Part shown: positions 15,459 to 26,356 of the stretch, piece by piece
Layout: each line of letters opens with the position of its first letter
How positions within the stretch are numbered: the stretch's first letter is position 1
From: Shewanella sediminis HAW-EB3
GTDB lineage: Bacteria > Pseudomonadota > Gammaproteobacteria > Enterobacterales > Shewanellaceae
NCBI RefSeq assembly: GCF_000018025.1
Contig: NC_009831.1
Coordinates: forward strand, 1,116,001-1,180,000
Direction of reading: 5' to 3'
DNA: 64,000 nt
Made by a program: the position numbers and the translations under genes
Notes under the pieces: generated by a model
Seen by the model: only the letters and a program-made list of their open reading frames with translations
Told to the model about the DNA's origin: nothing
Database searches by the model: none

Positions 15459-17150
15459 ATGCTTAAAAAATTAATAATAACTGCAACCTTTTTCTCCATG
15501 GGTGCGTGTGCCATGGATAGAGTTACTGGCGAGTCATTCGCCACACGTTCAGAGGTCTACGCCACTAATGGCATGGCGGCGACGAGTCAGCCATTAGCCA
15601 CACAGGTTGCGCTCGATATTCTTAAGCTGGGTGGCAGCGCCGTCGATGCTGCCATTGCCGCCAACGCTATGCTCGGGCTCGTCGAACCTACAGGTGCTGG
15701 GATCGGTGGCGATCTATTTGCCATTGTCTGGAGCGCTAAAGATAAACGCCTCTATGGACTCAACGCCTCAGGCAGAAGCCCCAAGAGCCTTACCTTAGAC
15801 AAAATACAAGCCTTAGGGTTAGACTACCTTCCACCTTATGGACCTATTCCTGTCTCTGTTCCCGGTGCTGTTGACGGCTGGTTTGAGCTGCACGAGAGAT
15901 TTGGCAAGTTAGCTATGTCAGTAAATTTAGCGCCTGCAATCGACTACGCCCGTAAAGGCTTTCCAGTCTCTGAATTAATTGCTTACTATTTAGCGCGTAG
16001 TGCCACAAAGTTAGCCATATTCCCCGGGTTCAAAGAGACTTATATGCCTAGCGGCGCCATGCCTGAAGTTGGAGATATTTTTAAGAATCCTGCACTGGCA
16101 TCGACCTATGAGAAAATAGCGGAGAAAGGGCGGGATGCTTTTTATAAAGGAGATATTGCCAGGACTATTGCCAGCTATATGGAAGCGCAGGGAGGTTACC
16201 TCTCATACGATGATTTAAGTGGACACTCCAGTGAATGGGTTGATCCTGTTTCGGTTAATTATCGTGGCTATGATGTTTGGGAGTTACCACCCAATGGTCA
16301 GGGAATTGCCGCGCTGCAGATCCTCAAAACCCTGGAGCCCTTTGATCTAAAAGGGATGGGGCAAGATAGCGCCGAATATACACACCATTTTGTTGAGGCC
16401 AAAAAGCTGGCCTTTGCCGACCGAGCAAAATTTTATGCCGATACGGCGTTCAATAGCATTCCGGTTTCTGAGCTTCTAAGTGAAACATACAATTATCAAC
16501 GCTCAACATTAATTAATGCTAACAGGGCCGCTAAGCGTGTCGATGCCGGCCATCCGGCGTTGCAGCATGGTGATACTGTGTACCTGACTACCGCCGATAG
16601 GGAGGGCAACATGGTCTCTCTTATTCAGAGTAATTATCGCGGTATGGGCTCAGGGATGACGCCACCTAGTTTAGGATTTGTTCTGCAGGACCGTGGTCAA
16701 CTGTTCGACCTTAAGCCGGGACGCTTTAATAGCTACGCCCCGGGTAAGAGGCCTTTTCATACCATCATTCCGGCATTTGTCACCAAAGACAATAAACCTT
16801 GGTTGAGTTTTGGAGTCATGGGAGGGGCTACTCAGCCGCAGATGCATGCACAAGTTTTAATCAATCTGATCGACTTTGATATGAATTTGCAGGAAGCGGG
16901 AGACGCACCTAGAATTCTTCATACTGGCTCGTCTCAGCCGACGGGAGAGCAGATGTTAGATGGTGGATATATCAGCTTAGAGTCAGGCTTTGATATGAAG
17001 GTACGCAGAGAACTGCAGAAGAAAGGGCATGTTATTCGCGATAGTCTTGGTGCCTTTGGTGGATATCAAGCCATTTCGATAAATACTGAAACAGGTGTTT
17101 ATAGAGGGGCATCAGAGAGTCGGAAAGATGGCCAAGCGGCAGGATATTAG
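15459..17150 (+). CDS. ggt: Gamma-glutamyltransferase, predicted lipoprotein
   Basis: An Ntn-hydrolase of 563 residues that cleaves glutathione and other gamma-glutamyl compounds. The N-terminus MLKKLIITATFFSMGAC looks like a lipoprotein signal, so it should be anchored in the envelope rather than free in the periplasm. Family landmarks: GGSAVDAAIAANAMLGLVEP, TGAGIGGDLFAI, and the autoprocessing site HGDTVYLTTADREGN, where Thr373 aligns with the nucleophile, although the usual TTHxS is replaced by DTVYL. GMGSGMTPPSLGF and GGATQPQ follow. Single gene with GGAGGGG upstream of the ATG. Confidence 0.9.
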   Translation: MLKKLIITATFFSMGACAMDRVTGESFATRSEVYATNGMAATSQPLATQVALDILKLGGSAVDAAIAANAMLGLVEPTGAGIGGDLFAIVWSAKDKRLYGLNASGRSPKSLTLDKIQALGLDYLPPYGPIPVSVPGAVDGWFELHERFGKLAMSVNLAPAIDYARKGFPVSELIAYYLARSATKLAIFPGFKETYMPSGAMPEVGDIFKNPALASTYEKIAEKGRDAFYKGDIARTIASYMEAQGGYLSYDDLSGHSSEWVDPVSVNYRGYDVWELPPNGQGIAALQILKTLEPFDLKGMGQDSAEYTHHFVEAKKLAFADRAKFYADTAFNSIPVSELLSETYNYQRSTLINANRAAKRVDAGHPALQHGDTVYLTTADREGNMVSLIQSNYRGMGSGMTPPSLGFVLQDRGQLFDLKPGRFNSYAPGKRPFHTIIPAFVTKDNKPWLSFGVMGGATQPQMHAQVLINLIDFDMNLQEAGDAPRILHTGSSQPTGEQMLDGGYISLESGFDMKVRRELQKKGHVIRDSLGAFGGYQAISINTETGVYRGASESRKDGQAAGY

Positions 17151-17278
17151 TTTTTAATGTTTCATATTGATTTAACTGGTTCAAATAAAATGTTAATTGT
17201 GCGTCAGTTAATACCATTATTATCTAAAGTTATGGATAATGATGCCGAATATGAATTAGTGAAAAGGTAATCAAAGAG

Positions 17279-18217
17279 ATGGATAATCAGGCTATGCCAC
17301 GTGAACAGTTGGGAGTGTGTGCAGAAGGTAACTTGCACAGTGTGTATTTGATGTTCAATGCCAATGAAGGGGGAGAATCTCAATTACGGCCTTGTATCGC
17401 TAATGTGGCTCAATATATCTACGAGCTTACCGATCAATATGCCGATAGTGCCTTTAATGGTTTTGTGGCCATTGGCGCGAATTATTGGGATAGCCTATAT
17501 CCATCGGCTCGCCCTACAGCATTAAAGCCTTTTCCTGCCATGAACGCAGATACTCGTGATGCCCCAGCTTTGGAGTATGACCTTTTCGTTCAAATTCGTT
17601 GTGACCGATTCGATATACTTCACCTGGTTGCTAATGAAGTTTGCCAAATGTTTGAAGGCCTGGTTGAACTTATCGAAGAAGAGCGTGGCTTCCGGTTTAT
17701 GGATAACCGAGACCTGACAGGTTTTGTCGATGGAACGGAGAATCCCAAAGGTCGTAACCGTCAAGAGGTGGCACTCGTCGGAATTGAAGATGAGGCGTTT
17801 AAGGGCGGCAGTTATGTCCATGTGCAGAAGTTCGCTCATAACTTGAGTAAGTGGAACCGATTGCCGCAGAAAAAGCAGGAAGATATTGTCGGCAGAACCA
17901 AATTAGATAATATTGAGTATGCCTCAGAGGACAAGCCATTAACCAGTCATATTAAGCGTGTTAATTTAAAAGACGCCGATGGTAAGTCAATGGAGATATT
18001 AAGGCAGAGCATGCCTTACGGAACGGTAAAAGAGCAAGGTCTGATGTTTATCTCTACTTGCCGTAACTCAGTAAACTTTGAACATATGCTTAAGAGTATG
18101 GTTCACGGCGACGGCCACGGAAATCATGATCATCTGCTGCACTTTACTCAGGCTCTGACCGGCTCCTCTTTCTTCGCTCCTTCGCTCGACTTTCTGGAAA
18201 ATCAGGCTGGCGAATAA
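17279..18217 (+). CDS. DyP-type heme peroxidase
   Basis: A 312-residue dye-decolourising peroxidase of the YfeX/TyrA-like class. The family signature GFVDGTENPKG is near residue 144, and a conserved histidine lies in GGSYVHVQKFAHNL. No signal peptide is visible, so a cytosolic heme peroxidase is expected; the physiological substrate is unknown. The N-terminus matches homologues from EQLGVCAEG onward. It is followed by a bidirectional terminator shared with the convergent cupin gene. Confidence 0.9.
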   Translation: MDNQAMPREQLGVCAEGNLHSVYLMFNANEGGESQLRPCIANVAQYIYELTDQYADSAFNGFVAIGANYWDSLYPSARPTALKPFPAMNADTRDAPALEYDLFVQIRCDRFDILHLVANEVCQMFEGLVELIEEERGFRFMDNRDLTGFVDGTENPKGRNRQEVALVGIEDEAFKGGSYVHVQKFAHNLSKWNRLPQKKQEDIVGRTKLDNIEYASEDKPLTSHIKRVNLKDADGKSMEILRQSMPYGTVKEQGLMFISTCRNSVNFEHMLKSMVHGDGHGNHDHLLHFTQALTGSSFFAPSLDFLENQAGE

Positions 18218-18242
18218 GATTTGACTGATTGAAACAGACACA

Positions 18243-18272
18243 AAAAACGCACTATTTTTAGTGCGTTTTTTT
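18243..18272. terminator. Bidirectional terminator between the DyP peroxidase and cupin genes
   Basis: AAAAAACGCACTA-TTTT-TAGTGCGTTTTTTT: A and T tracts on both flanks. Confidence 0.92.
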
Positions 18273-18305
18273 ATTCCTAAAAGAAGGTATCTAGCTGAGT
18301 TATCA

Positions 18306-18782
18306 TTATTTATCGGTATCGGTATCGGTATCGGGATCCCAGTAATTCGTCGGCCGTTTGGCGTATATTTCATCGACGGCCCTGACTAACACCTTATTAT
18401 TCTCCGGATAGACAACGACATCGTGCTTATCTCTATTGCCGATGACGAGGAAGGTAAACTCTTCATTCGAGTCGTTTCTTAGGGTATGTGCAATGGCGGT
18501 ATCGGCATTAAAACAGACATAATCTCCCTGTTTAAAAGGGTGGGGCTCACCGTTAATAAGCAAGGTGGCTTCGCCCTGTAGGGCATATAAGTGTTCCTCC
18601 TCTTTGGTATGGTAATGTGCAACTGTCGATATCTTTCCCGGGGCGAGGCGCTCCATGGTGACGCCGATTTTTTCGCAACCTACGGCATCGCCTATGTGTT
18701 TTTGTTGGCTGGTATATTTAGCTGAATGTTGCCAGGATTCCCAGCAAATATCATCGACTTTAATTATTTTGGTTGTTGTCAT
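18306..18782 (-). CDS. Cupin domain protein
   Basis: A 158-residue single-domain cupin. The first cupin motif HYHTKEEEHLYALQG supplies His, His and Glu metal ligands, and the last histidine lies in TAIAHTLRN. Function in the family ranges from enzymes to sugar or metal sensors and cannot be pinned down. The C-terminal end reads DPDTDTDTDK because it is encoded by a short hexanucleotide repeat (four copies of TATCGG on the plus strand, 18311-18334), so its length may vary between strains. Convergent with the DyP gene; a weak leader with AAGGATAC precedes the ATG. Confidence 0.82.
   Translation of the reverse strand: MTTTKIIKVDDICWESWQHSAKYTSQQKHIGDAVGCEKIGVTMERLAPGKISTVAHYHTKEEEHLYALQGEATLLINGEPHPFKQGDYVCFNADTAIAHTLRNDSNEEFTFLVIGNRDKHDVVVYPENNKVLVRAVDEIYAKRPTNYWDPDTDTDTDK
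18311..18334. repeat. Hexanucleotide microsatellite inside the cupin gene
   Basis: Four perfect copies of TATCGG; on the coding strand each adds a Thr-Asp pair, so copy change is in frame. Confidence 0.85.
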
Positions 18783-18889
18783 AAAGTATCCTTAGCCCTA
18801 GATATAGCTTTCGAATCTCTAATTTCTCATGAATGTTATGGCAATTCAATATATTGGATACAATCAAATTTTCTGGCAGGGAAGGGGAA

Positions 18890-18917
18890 AACAAAAAGAG
18901 ACGCGAAGCGCCTCTTT
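18890..18917 (-). terminator. Terminator of argR
   Basis: Read on the minus strand, AAAGAGGCGC-TTC-GCGTCTCTTTTTG forms a stem with one mismatch and a T tract, about 90 bases past the argR stop. Confidence 0.7.
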
Positions 18918-19007
18918 GAATGTGAATAGATTTGAATCTTGCTGAGTGTTCAGAACATTCCGATAGCAGCTTGTGAACAGGCGCCACTAACCACAAGCCT
19001 GTAAGAG

Positions 19008-19478
19008 TTAGTCATTAAAATTAAACAGTGACTTCACCGTATCTAAGGTTTTATCTATCTCATGAATATTTGATGGCGTGATGAAAATCGTATCATCGCC
19101 GGCAATTGTACCAAGAATACCTTCAGGCTTTCCTATCGAGTCGAGAAGGCGTGCGATAAGCTGCGCCGCCCCAGGACTGGTTCTTACCACTATCATGGAT
19201 TGGTTGTGATCGACATCCAATACTAAATTCTTTAGTGGGCTACCTGCTGTCGGTACTCCCAGCTCCGCCGGAAGGCAATAAACCATCTCTTGTTTCGCAT
19301 TACGAGTGCGCACAGCCCCAAACTTGCTTAGCATCCTTGAGACTTTGGATTGATTAATATTTCCGTACCCTTCAGCCTGAAGGGCGAGGACAATTTCACT
19401 CTGAGAGCCAAATCGCTCCTCTTTCAAAATTGCCTTAAAGGTCTTAACTAGGTCGTCTTGACTTCTATTTGCTTGCAT
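19008..19478 (-). CDS. argR: Arginine repressor
   Basis: Hexameric arginine-dependent repressor of 156 residues. The N-terminal winged helix includes [24 protein letters not shown], and the C-terminal domain has the arginine-binding and oligomerisation [11 protein letters not shown] motif. It regulates arginine biosynthesis and assists Xer recombination at plasmid dimers in relatives. It is divergent from mdh, the arrangement found in E. coli and Shewanella. ARG-box-like sequences in the shared upstream region suggest autoregulation. Confidence 0.95.
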   Translation of the reverse strand: MQANRSQDDLVKTFKAILKEERFGSQSEIVLALQAEGYGNINQSKVSRMLSKFGAVRTRNAKQEMVYCLPAELGVPTAGSPLKNLVLDVDHNQSMIVVRTSPGAAQLIARLLDSIGKPEGILGTIAGDDTIFITPSNIHEIDKTLDTVKSLFNFND

Positions 19479-19485
19479 AATTTTA

Positions 19486-19571
19486 TTGTTCTTTATTCAA
19501 AAATCATTGCCATGTTGAATATAACTGGTGTTTTTGTCAACAAATATCCGAGTTTTATGAATAAAAATGCA
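19486..19571. promoter_or_regulatory. Possible ARG boxes in the argR-mdh intergenic region
   Basis: TGAATAAAAATGCA (19558-19571) differs at one base from the TGAAT-N4-ATTCA core. TTGTTCTTTATTCA (19486-19499) keeps one half. The remainder of this 368-base gap (19479-19846) holds the mdh leader and a palindrome but no gene. Confidence 0.4.
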
Positions 19572-19800
19572 ACTTAAGGTGTGTGGCGAGGTGTATAAGT
19601 AAATAAATAGTAACCGGAACAAGGAGGAGGGGGCATGGCAAGGTTTTTTTAGTACTCGAGGTAGAGTGTGTGTTTGCTCTTATGTTGCTTTATTGCGCTT
19701 ATTTCGGTTGTTTATTGATGTAGAACAAAAATTTATTCTAACCAAGACTAAGGGATAATTGAATTTTAAGCGTGATTACAGTAATGTGGCGGCATTGAGA

Positions 19801-19816
19801 GATATAGATCTATATC
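19801..19816. promoter_or_regulatory. Perfect 16-bp palindrome in the mdh leader
   Basis: GATATAGATCTATATC is its own reverse complement and ends 30 bases before the mdh start; regulator unknown. Confidence 0.5.
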
Positions 19817-19846
19817 ACAAATATCCAAGAAATGACGGAGATAACT

Positions 19847-20782
19847 ATGAAAGTTGCTGTACTTGGTGCCGCTGGCGGTATTGGCCAGGCTCTTGCCCTA
19901 CTATTAAAAACTCAATTACCTGCAGGTTCAAAATTGTCACTTTATGATATTGCTCCTGTAACACCTGGTGTTGCGGTTGATCTTAGTCATATCCCGACAG
20001 CCGTAGAAGTTAAAGGTTTTGCCGGTGAAGATCCAACACCTGCGCTTGAAGGTGCGGACGTTGTATTGATCTCTGCCGGTGTGGCTCGTAAGCCTGGCAT
20101 GGATCGCTCGGATCTATTCAATATCAATGCCGGCATTGTTAGAAATCTGGTCGAGAAGTGTGCCGCTGCTTGTCCTAAAGCACTTATCGGTATTATCACT
20201 AACCCGGTTAACACTACAGTCGCCATCGCCGCAGAAGTACTAAAAGCTGCTGGTGTATACGATAAGAATCGTCTTTTCGGTGTAACGACACTCGATGTGA
20301 TCCGTTCTGAAACCTTTATTGCCGAAGCAAAAGGTCTGAATGTTGATGATGTTAAGATCAATGTTATCGGTGGCCACAGTGGTGTGACTATCCTTCCGCT
20401 TCTTTCTCAAGTTCAAGGCGTAAGCTTTAGCGATGAAGAAGTTGCAGCATTGACTACACGTATCCAAAATGCGGGTACAGAAGTGGTTGAAGCTAAAGCC
20501 GGTGGCGGAAGCGCGACTCTTTCCATGGGCCAGGCGGCATGTCGCTTCGGTTTGTCTCTGGTACGTGGTCTTCAAGGTGAAGAGAATGTGATTGAGTGTG
20601 CCTATGTCGACGGCGGCAGTGAACACGCAGATTTCTTCGCACAGCCTATCCTCTTAGGTAAGAATGGCGTTGAATCGGTACTGGCCTACGGTGAAGTCAG
20701 TGAATTCGAAGCCAATGCTCGTGATGCTATGCTCGATACACTCAAGGCCGATATCAAGCTAGGTGTAGAATTCGTTAAATAG
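19847..20782 (+). CDS. mdh: Malate dehydrogenase
   Basis: NAD-dependent malate dehydrogenase of the TCA cycle, 311 residues. [15 protein letters not shown] is the Rossmann NAD site; the substrate arginines lie in ARKPGMDR and LDVIRSE, and the catalytic histidine is in GGHSGVT. The length matches E. coli Mdh. I start at 19847, where GGAG lies six bases upstream; an ATG at 19832 in frame adds five residues absent from homologues. Single gene with a shared terminator. Confidence 0.96.
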   Translation: MKVAVLGAAGGIGQALALLLKTQLPAGSKLSLYDIAPVTPGVAVDLSHIPTAVEVKGFAGEDPTPALEGADVVLISAGVARKPGMDRSDLFNINAGIVRNLVEKCAAACPKALIGIITNPVNTTVAIAAEVLKAAGVYDKNRLFGVTTLDVIRSETFIAEAKGLNVDDVKINVIGGHSGVTILPLLSQVQGVSFSDEEVAALTTRIQNAGTEVVEAKAGGGSATLSMGQAACRFGLSLVRGLQGEENVIECAYVDGGSEHADFFAQPILLGKNGVESVLAYGEVSEFEANARDAMLDTLKADIKLGVEFVK

Positions 20783-20822
20783 TCATTTCAGGGCTTACTA
20801 CCGGTTGGTAATAGGTCCAAGC

Positions 20823-20852
20823 AAAAAAAGGAGCCTCAGGGCTCCTTTTTTA
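20823..20852. terminator. Bidirectional terminator between mdh and ispB
   Basis: AAAAAAAGGAGCC-TCAG-GGCTCCTTTTTTA, with A and T tracts either side. Confidence 0.93.
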
Positions 20853-20875
20853 TTGTTCGAATGTTAGGCGTAAGA

Positions 20876-21847
20876 CTAGTTGCTACGCTCTACGGCAATC
20901 TTAGCTAATGATATCAGTGCTTGTTTGTAATCACTCTCAGGGATGATTGACAAGGCTTCTATTGCCTTATCAGACTCCTCTAGTGCGCGCCTGAATGTAT
21001 AGTCTAAGGCACCGCAGCTGTGCAATGCATTGAGGATCTCTTCAATATTCTGAGTACCATCCCCTTTTTCTATTGCCGTGCGGATTAACTCTTGCTCTTT
21101 TTCAGTACCGTGTGCCATGGCATAAATAAGTGGCAGAGTTGGCTTACCTTCAGCAAGATCATCACCAATATTCTTGCCTAACTCTTCGGTATCGGCAGTA
21201 TAGTCCAATAGATCATCGGTTAACTGGAATGCCGTCCCTAAGAACTTCCCGTAATCGGCCAGTGCGTTTTGCGCTTCGATAGGGCTTTGTGCAAGTACAC
21301 CGGCTAAACGTGTGGCAGCCTCGAAGAGTTTAGCTGTTTTACAATAGATGACACGCATGTAACTCTCTTCAGTCGTGTCAGGGTCATTACAGTTCATTAG
21401 CTGCAATACTTCACCTTCGGCAAGCACATTCGTGGCATCGGCAAGCACTTCAAGGACTTCCATGTTGCCAAGTTCAGTCATCATCTGAAACGAACGTGTA
21501 TAGAGGAAGTCGCCTACCAATACGCTTGCGCTGTTACCAAAGAGTGCATTGGCCGTCTCTCTGCCGCGGCGCAACATGGACTCATCGACAACATCATCAT
21601 GCAACAGCGAAGCGGTATGGATAAACTCGATAATTGCCGCCAGCTTAAGGTGTGCTTCACCTTTATAGTCGATGGCACGAGCTGCCAGGATAGATAGTAG
21701 TGGACGCATGCGCTTACCACCACCATTGATAATGTAGAAACCTAACTGATTGATTAGGGCGACATCAGATTCTAGTTGTTTGTATATTAGCTTGTTAACG
21801 TTTTGCATATCGTTATCGGCTAACTGACGAATGGCGTTTAAATCCAT
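20876..21847 (-). CDS. ispB: Octaprenyl diphosphate synthase
   Basis: Trans-isoprenyl diphosphate synthase of 323 residues that builds the C40 side chain of ubiquinone and menaquinone. Both aspartate-rich motifs are present: LLHDDVVDES near residue 83 and QLTDDLLDYTAD near 210, plus GGGKRMRPLL at the substrate site. It aligns along its length with E. coli IspB. Divergent from rplU, the classical arrangement. Confidence 0.95.
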   Translation of the reverse strand: MDLNAIRQLADNDMQNVNKLIYKQLESDVALINQLGFYIINGGGKRMRPLLSILAARAIDYKGEAHLKLAAIIEFIHTASLLHDDVVDESMLRRGRETANALFGNSASVLVGDFLYTRSFQMMTELGNMEVLEVLADATNVLAEGEVLQLMNCNDPDTTEESYMRVIYCKTAKLFEAATRLAGVLAQSPIEAQNALADYGKFLGTAFQLTDDLLDYTADTEELGKNIGDDLAEGKPTLPLIYAMAHGTEKEQELIRTAIEKGDGTQNIEEILNALHSCGALDYTFRRALEESDKAIEALSIIPESDYKQALISLAKIAVERSN

Positions 21848-22125
21848 ATATAGGCTCTGGTTTTGTGGGGCCGCAATAAAAAAGGCGGCCCAAATGAAGG
21901 CATGAATGTTATAATGATATGGATTCTACCTAAGAAACGCCATTCAAGACAGCGTTAGAAGGAGATAGTGGGATTAATTCCGATCTTTTTTTATTCTTAC
22001 TTAATTAGGGCTTGTCAGGTGGGAGTTCTTAGCGTAAACTCCGCGACCATTGTCATTAAAGCTTTTATAACACCCCTGCCTCACATAATGAGCCGGCGTG
22101 TTTGAAATATCGGAGTAAAATAGCT

Positions 22126-22437
22126 ATGTACGCTGTTTTTCAAAGTGGTGGTAAGCAACATCGTGTTGCCGAAGGCCATACTGTTCGTCTAGAAAAATTA
22201 GAAGTCGCTACAGGCGATACTGTTGAGTTTGACCAAGTTCTTTTGGTTGCTGACGGTGAGACTGTTCATGTTGGTGCACCTCTAGTTGCAGGTGGTAAGG
22301 TTGTTGCTGAAGTAGTTAGCCACGGCCGTGCTGAGAAAGTAACTATTGTTAAGTTCCGTCGTCGTAAGCACCACGACAAGAAAATGGGCCATCGTCAATG
22401 GTTCACCGAAGTTAAAATTACGGCTATCAACGCTTAA
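22126..22437 (+). CDS. rplU: 50S ribosomal protein L21
   Basis: Ribosomal protein L21, 103 residues, binds 23S r[17 protein letters not shown] at the start and [15 protein letters not shown] near residue 80 are diagnostic. The ATG at 22126 with CGGAGT nine bases upstream is preferred over an in-frame TTG at 22102. First gene of the rplU-rpmA unit; its promoter lies in the 278-base region shared with ispB. Confidence 0.97.
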   Translation: MYAVFQSGGKQHRVAEGHTVRLEKLEVATGDTVEFDQVLLVADGETVHVGAPLVAGGKVVAEVVSHGRAEKVTIVKFRRRKHHDKKMGHRQWFTEVKITAINA

Positions 22438-22449
22438 TTAGGAGTCTAA

Positions 22450-22707
<258 letters not shown>

Positions 22708-22735
22708 TCTTTAGCTTCTGCTAAGATTGCTTATT

Positions 22736-22769
22736 AAAGCCCCGCCTTTGGTGGGGCTTTATTGTTTTA
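22736..22769 (+). terminator. Terminator after rpmA
   Basis: AAAGCCCCGCC-TTT-GGTGGGGCTTT followed by ATTGTTTT. cgtA begins 80 bases later, so it may partly use its own promoter. Confidence 0.9.
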
Positions 22770-22827
22770 ATGGGTTTACAAATTGTTTTTTGGCGACCTT
22801 GGATAGAAAGACGTATAATCCTTTTAG

Positions 22828-24009
<1,182 letters not shown>

Positions 24010-24079
24010 TCGTTGTCTCCCTCTATCGATAATGTTTAATTGAGGCTATTTTTTTGAGACCATACTGTTCGAGATTAGT

Positions 24080-24841
24080 ATGTACGCAGATACTCAAAAT
24101 GATATAACCCGGCAGATTGTCCGGGTTGCTCAACTCTTGTTGGCCTATGGCGCTGAATCGGAACTTGTCGAAGAGATAAGTCAGCGCTTAGGCTATGCAC
24201 TGGGGCTCGCCGGTGTCGAAATATCCATCTCTTCAAACTCCCTCGTTTTAACCAGTCTGGTCCATGGTCGTTGTATTACGACGACTCGTCGTACTCGAGA
24301 GCATGGTATCAACATGACCATCGTCTGTGAGCTTCAAAGGATCTGTTTACTGACCGAAAAGGGCCTATATGGGCTCAACGAAGTCAGAAAGCGTGTCTCA
24401 CGCATAGAGCCCAGAACTTATCCCAAGCGTTATTTAGTGCCTATGATAGGGTTATCATGTGCGAGTTTTTGTCACCTCTTTGGTGGCGATATAGCGGCAT
24501 CTGTGATCACCTTTTTTGCTTCTTCGATAGGGATGTTTGTCAGGGTCTCCATTGCTAAGCATCACTTCAACTTGTTGCTTAACTTTGCCGTCACGGCTTT
24601 CGTTACCACCTTGATTGCTCAGCTCGGTTACCAGTTCTCCCTTACCGATACGCCCAAACTGCCTATGGCCGCGAGTGTGCTGATGTTGGTGCCGGGGTTT
24701 CCTATGATTAATTCAATATCTGATATGGTGAAAGGACACCTTAATGTCGGGATATCGAGATGGGGTCATGCAACTCTGTTGACTGTCTCTTCGGTGATAG
24801 GAATTACCATAGCGATGCAGCTGGGGGGCTTGTTCTTATGA
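24080..24841 (+). CDS. yjjP: ThrE-family exporter subunit YjjP
   Basis: Inner-membrane protein of 253 residues. The soluble N-terminal domain (about 1-115, GAESELVEEISQRLG, VEISISSNSLVLTS) precedes about five membrane helices, with GLSCASFCHLFGGD and MLVPGFPMINSISDM as family signatures. In E. coli YjjP and YjjB together export succinate; the pair is the split form of the ThrE threonine/serine exporter. The stop overlaps the yjjB start in ATGA, so the two are translationally coupled. Confidence 0.9.
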   Translation: MYADTQNDITRQIVRVAQLLLAYGAESELVEEISQRLGYALGLAGVEISISSNSLVLTSLVHGRCITTTRRTREHGINMTIVCELQRICLLTEKGLYGLNEVRKRVSRIEPRTYPKRYLVPMIGLSCASFCHLFGGDIAASVITFFASSIGMFVRVSIAKHHFNLLLNFAVTAFVTTLIAQLGYQFSLTDTPKLPMAASVLMLVPGFPMINSISDMVKGHLNVGISRWGHATLLTVSSVIGITIAMQLGGLFL

Positions 24842-25308
24842 TGGAACTTCTCTTAGCCTTACTCAACGATGCGTTTTTCTCAGCAATTCCGGCGGTAGGT
24901 TTTGCCATGGTGTTTAACGTGCCTAAACGCTTCTTGCCATACTGCGCAGTAGCCGGTGCGCTCGGCCATAGCTTTAGAACGCTTTTGTTGCATATAGGCC
25001 TACCGATAGAATGGGCGACATTCGCAGCAGCGGCTCTCGTTGGTTTAGTCACTATCGGTTTTGCTAAGCGTCATTTAGCGCCCCCCTTGATGTACGCCGT
25101 TGCTGCCATTATTCCTATGATCCCCGGAACCTATGCATTTAATACGGTGATAGCGCTCGTCCAGCTTACTGCTCAGTCAGAGATTAGCCCGGAATTGACC
25201 TCTGATGTGATCAGCAATGGACTGAAAACGGTGTTTATTCTGGGGGCTCTGTCTGTAGGGTTAGCTATGCCGAGTCTGCTCTACTTTCGTACACGCCCGG
25301 TTATTTAA
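24838..25308 (+). CDS. yjjB: ThrE-family exporter subunit YjjB
   Basis: A 156-residue membrane protein with about five helices and the IPMIPGTYAFN signature of the second ThrE half. It begins inside the yjjP stop (ATGATG). It partners YjjP in dicarboxylate or amino acid export; specificity here is inferred from E. coli. Confidence 0.9.
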   Translation: MMELLLALLNDAFFSAIPAVGFAMVFNVPKRFLPYCAVAGALGHSFRTLLLHIGLPIEWATFAAAALVGLVTIGFAKRHLAPPLMYAVAAIIPMIPGTYAFNTVIALVQLTAQSEISPELTSDVISNGLKTVFILGALSVGLAMPSLLYFRTRPVI

Positions 25309-25323
25309 CCTCGATATTTACAC

Positions 25324-25342
25324 GCTCACTGATCCAGTGAGC
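25324..25342. repeat. Hairpin between yjjB and folA
   Basis: GCTCACTG-ATC-CAGTGAGC, a perfect stem without a T tract; weak terminator or processing site. Confidence 0.5.
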
Positions 25343-25370
25343 GCTCTAAAAACTAAAACTTGGAGATTTT

Positions 25371-25853
25371 ATGAAGATTGCCATGATAGCGGCGATGGCT
25401 AACAATCGTGTTATCGGTAAAGATAATCAAATGCCCTGGCACCTTCCTGAGGACCTTAAACATTTCAAGGCGATGACATTGGGTAAACCCATTGTCATGG
25501 GACGAAAGACGTTTGAGTCAATCGGGCGTCCATTGCCTGGTCGTCATAATATTGTGATTAGCCGACAAGAGTCACTCAAAATTGAAGGGGTTACTTGTGT
25601 TACCTCTTTTGAAGCTGCAAAAGAGGTTGCTGGTGACTGTGAAGAGCTGGTTGTTATCGGTGGAGGGCAATTGTACTCATCTTTACTCAAAGAGGCCGAT
25701 AAACTGTATCTCACCGAAATAAACCTGGATGTCGAAGGTGATACCTTTTTTCCACCATGGGACGATGCTAGATGGGAGCTTCTTAGCAAAGAGACTGCAA
25801 TTAATGATAAAGGGCTGGAATATAGCTTTATCAACTTGGTGAAAAAATGTTAA
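25371..25853 (+). CDS. folA: Dihydrofolate reductase
   Basis: NADPH-dependent reduction of dihydrofolate to tetrahydrofolate; target of trimethoprim. 160 residues with MIAAMANNRVIGKDNQMPWHLPED at the active site (the catalytic acid is the Asp after PE), VMGRKTFESIG and IGGGQLY. The sequence is of the ordinary chromosomal type. TTGGAG lies six bases before the ATG. Confidence 0.95.
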   Translation: MKIAMIAAMANNRVIGKDNQMPWHLPEDLKHFKAMTLGKPIVMGRKTFESIGRPLPGRHNIVISRQESLKIEGVTCVTSFEAAKEVAGDCEELVVIGGGQLYSSLLKEADKLYLTEINLDVEGDTFFPPWDDARWELLSKETAINDKGLEYSFINLVKKC

Positions 25854-25953
25854 ATTGTCGTGGTTGTTATGTTTCAATTTCAGGGTGGGGCATATAAAGA
25901 TCATTGTTTGCTGCTCTACAGTATAAAAATAAATAATAATAAAGGAGTATCAG

Positions 25954-26340
25954 ATGCGTCTGTTACCAACGACCCTTGCTGTGGTTATCGCAGCGTCTAC
26001 TTTCTCTATTCCTGCACAAGCTAACGATCAGCTGGCGGCTAATATATGTAACTATGTGCAAGCTGATGATAAGAATCGTCTGCGTAAAAAATTAAAAGAG
26101 AACCGAGTAAAGTTACGCAATATCTATAGTGGTATCTCATGTAATGGAGATAGCCTTCTTCGTACGGCGATGAAGAGTGGTTCAGATAAGGTAGGCAAAT
26201 TTGTCGCTAAACGCCTCTCTGTAACGGATTTAAAGGCGGCAGAAGCCGATGGAGTGACGATTGTGCAGTGGTCCGAGGTAAATGGACATGGCGGCAGTGC
26301 GATTACGGCTGCCATTAACGAGCGTATAGCAGGCAGTTAG
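25954..26340 (+). CDS. DUF3718 secreted protein
   Basis: A 128-residue protein with a signal peptide (MRLLPTTLAVVIAASTFSIPAQA). The mature part has CNYVQADDKNRLRKKL and ISCNGDSLLRTAM, with two cysteines likely to form a disulfide; this matches my memory of DUF3718, common in Shewanella. Function unknown, periplasmic. AAAGGAG precedes the ATG. A shared terminator separates it from the convergent chemoreceptor gene. Confidence 0.8.
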   Translation: MRLLPTTLAVVIAASTFSIPAQANDQLAANICNYVQADDKNRLRKKLKENRVKLRNIYSGISCNGDSLLRTAMKSGSDKVGKFVAKRLSVTDLKAAEADGVTIVQWSEVNGHGGSAITAAINERIAGS

Positions 26341-26356
26341 GCTTCAGGGTTTCAAT

